Of a stretch of 64,000 nucleotides of DNA, positions 59,652-64,000 are shown in pieces (within the stretch, counting starts at the first letter, position 1; each line of letters begins with the position of its first letter). The notes under the pieces are model-generated. The model did not search any database. It was given only the letters and a program-made list of their open reading frames with translations, and had not been told where the DNA came from. Origin of the DNA: Phil1 sp040767925 (GTDB lineage: Bacteria > Bacillota > Clostridia > Christensenellales > CAG-138). The DNA is taken from NCBI GenBank assembly GCA_040767925.1, contig JAXGNN010000001.1, positions 1,178,001 to 1,242,000 on the forward strand. The letters run 5' to 3'. The translations under genes were made by a program, and so were the position numbers.

Positions 59652-60772
59652 ATCGTGCTGCCCTTGCGGATGATGACGGGGAAGCTGTCGTACCCCGCGA
59701 GCTTGCGCCCGTTGCGCACGGTGACCCCCTTATCCAAAATGACGTGGTCGAGCGAGCAGTTCTCGCGGATGTCGCCCGCCTGCATGACGATGCTGTTTCG
59801 AAGCGCGCTACCCGCGCCCACGTGCACGCCGCGAAAAAGGATGCAGTTCTCGATGCTGCCCTCGACGATGCAGCCGTCCGCCACGAGGGAGTTTGAAACG
59901 CGCGCGGCGGGGCCGTATTCCGCGGGGGCCTCGTCCTTGACCTTGGTGTAGATGGGGTGCTGCGGGTTGAAAAGGTCGCTGCGCACGCCCCGGTCGAGCA
60001 CCGCCATGTTGTGCGAGAAATAGCTCGAGAGCGAATTGAGGCGCGCCACGTACCCGTCGTACCGGTAGCCGAAGAGCTTGAGCGTGCTGACGTTCTTCAC
60101 GAGCACGTCGCGCACGAAATCGGTCAAAGCGTGCGCCGCCGCCTCCTCGATGAGGTATTCGAGCAGCGTCTTTTCCATGACGAACGCGTCGCAGCTCTGG
60201 CTGGGCGTGAGCGGGCGGAAGGGATCGATCTGCAAATCGTACACGCGGCCCTTCTCGTCGAGCGTGAGGCGCAGGTCGTCGAACTGGTCGGACGGGTTGA
60301 ACGCCGTCACGTCGTTATACATGATGGTGATGTCCGCGCCCGTCTTGATATGGCGCGCGATCATATCGGTATAGGTGGTGTTGTAGACGGTGTGGCTGCC
60401 CATGAGCACCACGTAGCGCTGGGAGCTCCTTCGCACATAGCCCATGACGGAGCGGATGGCGTCCACGGTGCCGTTGTAGATGCCGGTATTGTCCCGCGTG
60501 ACGAAGGGCGGCAGTATGAAAAGCCCGTCCCGCTTGCGGTGGAGGTCCCATTCCTTGCCGGAGCCGAGGTGGTCCATCAGCGAATGGTAGTTCTTCTGCG
60601 CGATGACGCCCACGTTCGTGATGCCTGTGTTGACGAGGTTGCTGAGGATGAAGTCGATGCAGCGGTACCGCCCCGCGAAGGGCACCGCCGCGACGGAGCG
60701 CGAGTAGGTGAGCTCGCGCAGCTGCAGGTTCGCTTCCCCCGTGTAGATGAGGCCAAAGGCGTTATCCGTCAT
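59648..60772 (-). CDS. glgD: GlgD, ADP-glucose pyrophosphorylase regulatory-type subunit
   Basis: The 374-residue protein has the nucleotidyltransferase fold (FGLIYTGEANLQLRELTYSRSVAAVPFAGRYRCIDFILSNLVNTGITNVGV), but lacks the GGxGxRL glycine loop of GlgC, as GlgD proteins do. A C-terminal left-handed beta-helix follows (VEGSIENCILFRGVHVGAGSALRNSIVMQAG). GlgD forms a heterotetramer with GlgC and raises its activity. AGGAGG is well spaced to the ATG at 60772 and too close to the ATG at 60781. Confidence 0.94.
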   Translation of the reverse strand: MTDNAFGLIYTGEANLQLRELTYSRSVAAVPFAGRYRCIDFILSNLVNTGITNVGVIAQKNYHSLMDHLGSGKEWDLHRKRDGLFILPPFVTRDNTGIYNGTVDAIRSVMGYVRRSSQRYVVLMGSHTVYNTTYTDMIARHIKTGADITIMYNDVTAFNPSDQFDDLRLTLDEKGRVYDLQIDPFRPLTPSQSCDAFVMEKTLLEYLIEEAAAHALTDFVRDVLVKNVSTLKLFGYRYDGYVARLNSLSSYFSHNMAVLDRGVRSDLFNPQHPIYTKVKDEAPAEYGPAARVSNSLVADGCIVEGSIENCILFRGVHVGAGSALRNSIVMQAGDIRENCSLDHVILDKGVTVRNGRKLAGYDSFPVIIRKGSTI

Positions 60773-62003
60773 TTTCCGCATCCTCCTCCCCGGTATAGTC
60801 GTTGTTGACGATCATGCCCGCGGGCACGCGCGCGAGCGGCGCGATGCTCGTGCAGCTCGCGATCAAAGCGATGTCGCCCGTGAGCGACGTGTCGTAGGGC
60901 GCGTCCTCCGGGCAGGGCGCGTCGCCGATGACGGCGCCCGCGCCGACGATGGCGTCCTCCCCGAGGATCGCCTTTTTGACGACGGCGTTCGCGCCGATGC
61001 GCGCGCCCGGCATCAGGATGGAATCGCGGACGACGGCCCCCGCGCCCACGCGGACGCCCGTGAAGAGCACGCTGTTTTCAATTTGCCCGTCGATCTCGCA
61101 CCCCTCGCTGACGAGGGAACTCACCGCCGAGGCGGAGGGTCCTATGTAATGCGCGGGCATGACGGGGCTGCGGCTGTAGATGCGCCACTCGCGGTCGTTG
61201 AGGTTGAGGCGCGCCTTGTCGCCGATGAGGTCCATGTTCGCCTCCCAGAGGCTCTGCACCGTCCCCACGTCCTTCCAATACCCGCGGAAGGCGTAGGCAG
61301 AGAGGCGCATGCCCGCCGACAACAGCTTGGGGATCACGTCCTTGCCGAAGTCGTGCGAGGAGGTCTCGTCGGCCTCGTCCTCGACGAGGTATTTTTTTAG
61401 CGCGTCCGTGGTGAAGATATAAATGCCCATGGAGGCCTTGTTGCTTCTGGGCTCCTTGGGCTTCTCGGTAAAATGGGTGATGATGCCCTCCGCGTCCGTC
61501 TCCATGATGCCGAAGCGGTGCGCCTCCTCGATGGGCACCTCGAGCACGGCGATGGTCGCGTCCGCGTTCTTCTCGACGTGGTGGCGCAGCATCGCCGCGT
61601 AGTCCATCTTATAGATATGATCTCCCGAGAGCACGAGGACGTATTCCGGCTGGTAGCGCTCGATGAAGGCGAGGTTCTGGAAGATGGCGTTTGCCGTGCC
61701 GGAATACCACTCGCCCCGGCTGCCCGTGACATAGGGCGGGAGCACGTAGACGCCCCCCGTGTTGCGGTCGAGGTCCCACGCGCTGCCGTTTCCGAGGTAT
61801 CCGTTGAGTTCCAAAGGCTCGTACTGCGTGAGCACGCCGACCGTGTCGATGTCGGAGTTCACGCAGTTGGAAAGCGGGAAGTCGATGATCCTGTACTTCC
61901 CGCCGAACGGCACCGCAGGCTTTGCGGTGCGGTTCGTCAGCACGCCGAGCCTGGAGCCCTGACCGCCTGCGAGCAGCATGGCGATCATTTTCTTTTTCAT
62001 CAT
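60762..62003 (-). CDS. glgC: Glucose-1-phosphate adenylyltransferase
   Basis: The 413-residue protein has AMLLAGGQGSRLGVLTNRTAKPAVPFGGKYRIIDF, the intact catalytic glycine loop. LVLSGDHIYKMDY supplies the metal-binding Asp, ITHFTEKPKEP binds glucose phosphate, and a C-terminal beta-helix follows (IENSVLFTGVRVGAGAVVRDSILMPGARIG). It makes ADP-glucose from glucose-1-phosphate and ATP. AGGAGGTTGAGCG precedes the double ATG. Confidence 0.97.
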   Translation of the reverse strand: MMKKKMIAMLLAGGQGSRLGVLTNRTAKPAVPFGGKYRIIDFPLSNCVNSDIDTVGVLTQYEPLELNGYLGNGSAWDLDRNTGGVYVLPPYVTGSRGEWYSGTANAIFQNLAFIERYQPEYVLVLSGDHIYKMDYAAMLRHHVEKNADATIAVLEVPIEEAHRFGIMETDAEGIITHFTEKPKEPRSNKASMGIYIFTTDALKKYLVEDEADETSSHDFGKDVIPKLLSAGMRLSAYAFRGYWKDVGTVQSLWEANMDLIGDKARLNLNDREWRIYSRSPVMPAHYIGPSASAVSSLVSEGCEIDGQIENSVLFTGVRVGAGAVVRDSILMPGARIGANAVVKKAILGEDAIVGAGAVIGDAPCPEDAPYDTSLTGDIALIASCTSIAPLARVPAGMIVNNDYTGEEDAENDG

Positions 62004-62017
62004 CGCTCAACCTCCTT

Positions 62018-63886
62018 TTATGTTTTAGGGGCCAAAGGCTGTATGTCAACGAAATACCATGCGGCCTCATAGGGGGAAAGCGGGATGAGCGCGGTCGACC
62101 CGCCCGCGTCCTCCAGCACCTCCACGCGCTCCTCCGCCCCCTCGACGCTCGACATCGCGCGGCGAAGCGCCGCCCGGTACGGCAGGCGCACGGGATACGC
62201 GCCGTGCGAAACGGGCGTGAAGTTATAGACGCATAAGAGCTCGCGCCCCGAAGCGTCCCTGCGGCAGAAGGCGAGGACGCTGTGCGCGGGATCGTCCACG
62301 GCGCGCCACTCGAAGCCTTCCCAGCCGTAATCCCGCTCGTAGAGCGCGGGCTCTTTGCGATAGAAGGCGTTGAGCGCTTTGACGAACTCCCGAAGCGCCG
62401 CGTGCTGCGGATAGCCGAGCAGCATCCAGTCGAGCGAGCGGCGGAAGTTCCACTCCGAGAACTGGCCGAACTCGCCCCCCATGAACAGGAGCTTCTTCCC
62501 CGGGTGCGCGTACTGGTACATATAAAGCAGGCGAAGCTGGGCGAACATCTCGTCGTAAGTGCCGGGGAAGCGGCCGATAAGCGAGTTTTTGAGGTGCACG
62601 ACCTCGTCGTGCGAGAGGGGCAGTATGTAATTCTCCGAAAACGCGTAGCACATGGAGAAGGTGAGCTTGTCGTGGTTGAACCTGCGAAAGTGGCTGTCCA
62701 TCTTGCAGTAGGAGAGCGTGTCGTTCATCCAGCCCATGTTCCACTTGAAGTTGAAGCCGAGGCCGCCGTCCTCCGGCGGGGCGGTGACGAGCGGGAAGGC
62801 CGTGCTCTCCTCCGCGATGAGCAGCGCGCCGGGGCATTCCCGATTGACGGCATGCGCGAGCTCCCGGAAAAAGTCGATGGCGGCGAGGTTTTCGTTGCCC
62901 CCGAAGCGGTTGGGCAGCCACTCGTCCTCCCGCCTGCCGTAATCGTAGTAGAGCATGCAGCTCACCGCGTCCACGCGCAAGCCGTCGATGTGGTATTCCT
63001 TCAAAAGATACACGGCGTTGGAGATGAGGAAGCTCCTCACCTCGCTGCGCTCGAAATTGAAGAGCAGCGTGCCCCACTGGGGCTGCTCCGCCCGCTTGGG
63101 GTCGGGATGCTCGTAGAGCGCGCTGCCGTCGAAGCGGCGAAGGCCGTGCGCGTCCTTTGTAAAATGCGCGGGCACCCAGTCGACGAACACGCCGACGCCC
63201 GCGCGGTGGCAGGCGTTGACGAGCGTTTTGAACTGTTCCGGCGTGCCGTAGCGCGAGGTGACGGAATAGTACCCCGTGACCTGATAGCCCCAGCTGTCGT
63301 CGAGCGGATGCTCGCACACGGGCATGAGCTCGATGTGCGTGTAGCCCATATCCACGATGTAATCGACGAGCTCGGAGGCGAGGCGCTCGTAATCGAGTCC
63401 GGCCTTCCAAGAGCCGAGGTGCACCTCGTAGACGCTCATGGGCGCCTCGTACACGGGCCTGTCCGGGCGGCGGCGCTTTTCCATGTGCACGTCGTCCGTC
63501 CAGGCGAAATCCGCGGCGTCCCAGACGACGGAGGCCGTCTCGGGGCGAAGCTGGCTGTAAAACGCAAAGGGGTCGGCCTTGTAGATGAGCTCCCCTTTCC
63601 TTGTGACGATGGCGTATTTATAAAAGTCGCCGCGGCGGGCGATGCCCACGTGCGCCTGCCAGACGCCCGTCGTCCCGCAGGGCTTCATGGGGTCCGCGCG
63701 CAGGTTCCATCCGTTGAAGCTGCCCACCACGCTCACCGCCCGCGCGTCCGGCGCCCAGACGGCGAAGCGGAACGCCTCGTGCCCCTCGGGCATCGCGACG
63801 CGGTGGCAGCCGAGGGCGCGGTAAGCATAGGCGTTTTTGCCCGTGTTGAACAGATAAAGCTCGTTCTCGTCAAGGTATGCTTTCAT
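62018..63886 (-). CDS. glgB: 1,4-alpha-glucan branching enzyme
   Basis: The 622-residue protein has an N-terminal CBM48 (about 20-110, EAFRFAVWAPDARAVSVVGSFNGW) and a GH13 barrel with YTHIELMPVCEHPLDDSWGYQVTGYYSVTSRYGTPEQFK. The nucleophile is in HIDGLRVDAVSCMLYYDYGR and the acid/base in GALLIAEESTAFP, and PLSHDEVVH is also present. It introduces alpha-1,6 branches into glycogen. The start at 63886 has GGGAGGGC upstream. It opens the glgB-C-D-A operon. Confidence 0.97.
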   Translation of the reverse strand: MKAYLDENELYLFNTGKNAYAYRALGCHRVAMPEGHEAFRFAVWAPDARAVSVVGSFNGWNLRADPMKPCGTTGVWQAHVGIARRGDFYKYAIVTRKGELIYKADPFAFYSQLRPETASVVWDAADFAWTDDVHMEKRRRPDRPVYEAPMSVYEVHLGSWKAGLDYERLASELVDYIVDMGYTHIELMPVCEHPLDDSWGYQVTGYYSVTSRYGTPEQFKTLVNACHRAGVGVFVDWVPAHFTKDAHGLRRFDGSALYEHPDPKRAEQPQWGTLLFNFERSEVRSFLISNAVYLLKEYHIDGLRVDAVSCMLYYDYGRREDEWLPNRFGGNENLAAIDFFRELAHAVNRECPGALLIAEESTAFPLVTAPPEDGGLGFNFKWNMGWMNDTLSYCKMDSHFRRFNHDKLTFSMCYAFSENYILPLSHDEVVHLKNSLIGRFPGTYDEMFAQLRLLYMYQYAHPGKKLLFMGGEFGQFSEWNFRRSLDWMLLGYPQHAALREFVKALNAFYRKEPALYERDYGWEGFEWRAVDDPAHSVLAFCRRDASGRELLCVYNFTPVSHGAYPVRLPYRAALRRAMSSVEGAEERVEVLEDAGGSTALIPLSPYEAAWYFVDIQPLAPKT

Positions 63887-64000
63887 TTGCCCTCCCGGTC
63901 GCGCATCTGCCCGCATACTTATTTTAACTCAAACGGCGGATATTTGGTAGAAGAATCTTACGATCCTTCGCTTCGCCTCCCACATGGAGACGCGGCCCGG
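63887..64000. other. Upstream region of the glycogen operon
   Basis: No gene is visible. On the minus strand GTTAAAATAAGTATG contains a possible -10 (TAAAAT) near 63920-63926; a matching -35 is not clear. GATTCTT/AAGAATC-like and CGAAGCGAAGG sequences near 63950-63975 may be repeat DNA, but the window ends too soon to tell. Confidence 0.3.

Overview
The window looks like a chromosomal segment of a GC-rich, anaerobic, endospore-forming Gram-positive bacterium of the class Clostridia. This rests on a gerB-gerC-gerA germinant-receptor operon, a 1190-residue pyruvate:ferredoxin oxidoreductase, a bacterial V-type ATPase in the enterococcal/clostridial gene order, a GlgC/GlgD glycogen operon, an anaerobic-type glycerol-3-phosphate dehydrogenase with a C-terminal cysteine cluster, consensus sigma-A promoters and AGGAGG ribosome sites. 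Family or genus cannot be fixed from sequence alone. No prophage, IS transposase, rRNA or CRISPR array is visible.

Layout. 1-3.5 kb: end of a flotillin gene, an XRE regulator, tadA, a DMT transporter, then tRNA-Gly(GCC) and tRNA-Lys(CTT) behind a TTGACA/TACAAT promoter. 3.5-6 kb: an AT-richer insert with a GNAT acetyltransferase, then a secreted SH3-SH3-GH18 glycosidase. 6-15 kb (minus): nine-gene V-ATPase operon whose c-subunit keeps the Na+-site residues. 15-26.7 kb: NhaC antiporter, LD-carboxypeptidase, FAD oxidase, 2H phosphoesterase, ANT(6)-like nucleotidyltransferase, ABC/FtsX exporter, and a GAF-GGDEF-hemerythrin diguanylate cyclase. 26.8-32.5 kb: small hypothetical gene, palindromic repeat island, DEAD-box helicase with a leader terminator, HelD, and an alpha/alpha-toroid-like protein. 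32.5-36.3 kb: spore germination operon. 36.5-45 kb: PFOR, divergent RpiR regulator, PHP phosphoesterase, Na/Pi cotransporter and GPH-type MFS symporter. 45-53 kb: repeat-rich spacer, PPQTG-anchored surface protein, class II aldolase, Gfo/Idh oxidoreductase, and a compact PilT/PilC/pseudopilin operon. 53-64 kb (minus): glycerol catabolism (glpK, GlpA-like, FAD oxidoreductase, DUF1667) and glycogen synthesis (glgB-C-D-A).

How the genes fit together. Sodium energetics recur: a predicted Na+ V-ATPase next to NhaC, plus a Na/Pi transporter and a cation-coupled sugar symporter. Central carbon is anaerobic: glycerol enters through GlpK/GlpA, pyruvate is oxidised by PFOR, and surplus is stored as glycogen. 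The hemerythrin-GGDEF protein could couple oxygen exposure to cyclic-di-GMP, which often controls type IV pili such as those suggested at 49-53 kb.

The most unusual structure is a modular repeat family: an (AATTGAC)n heptad array, a GGGCGGAT/ATCCGCCC hairpin and a GCAGAACCGTCCCCGG block. It sits at gene 3' ends and supplies the stop codons of at least four genes. At glpK and glgA it is accompanied by duplication of the host gene's own 3' coding end.
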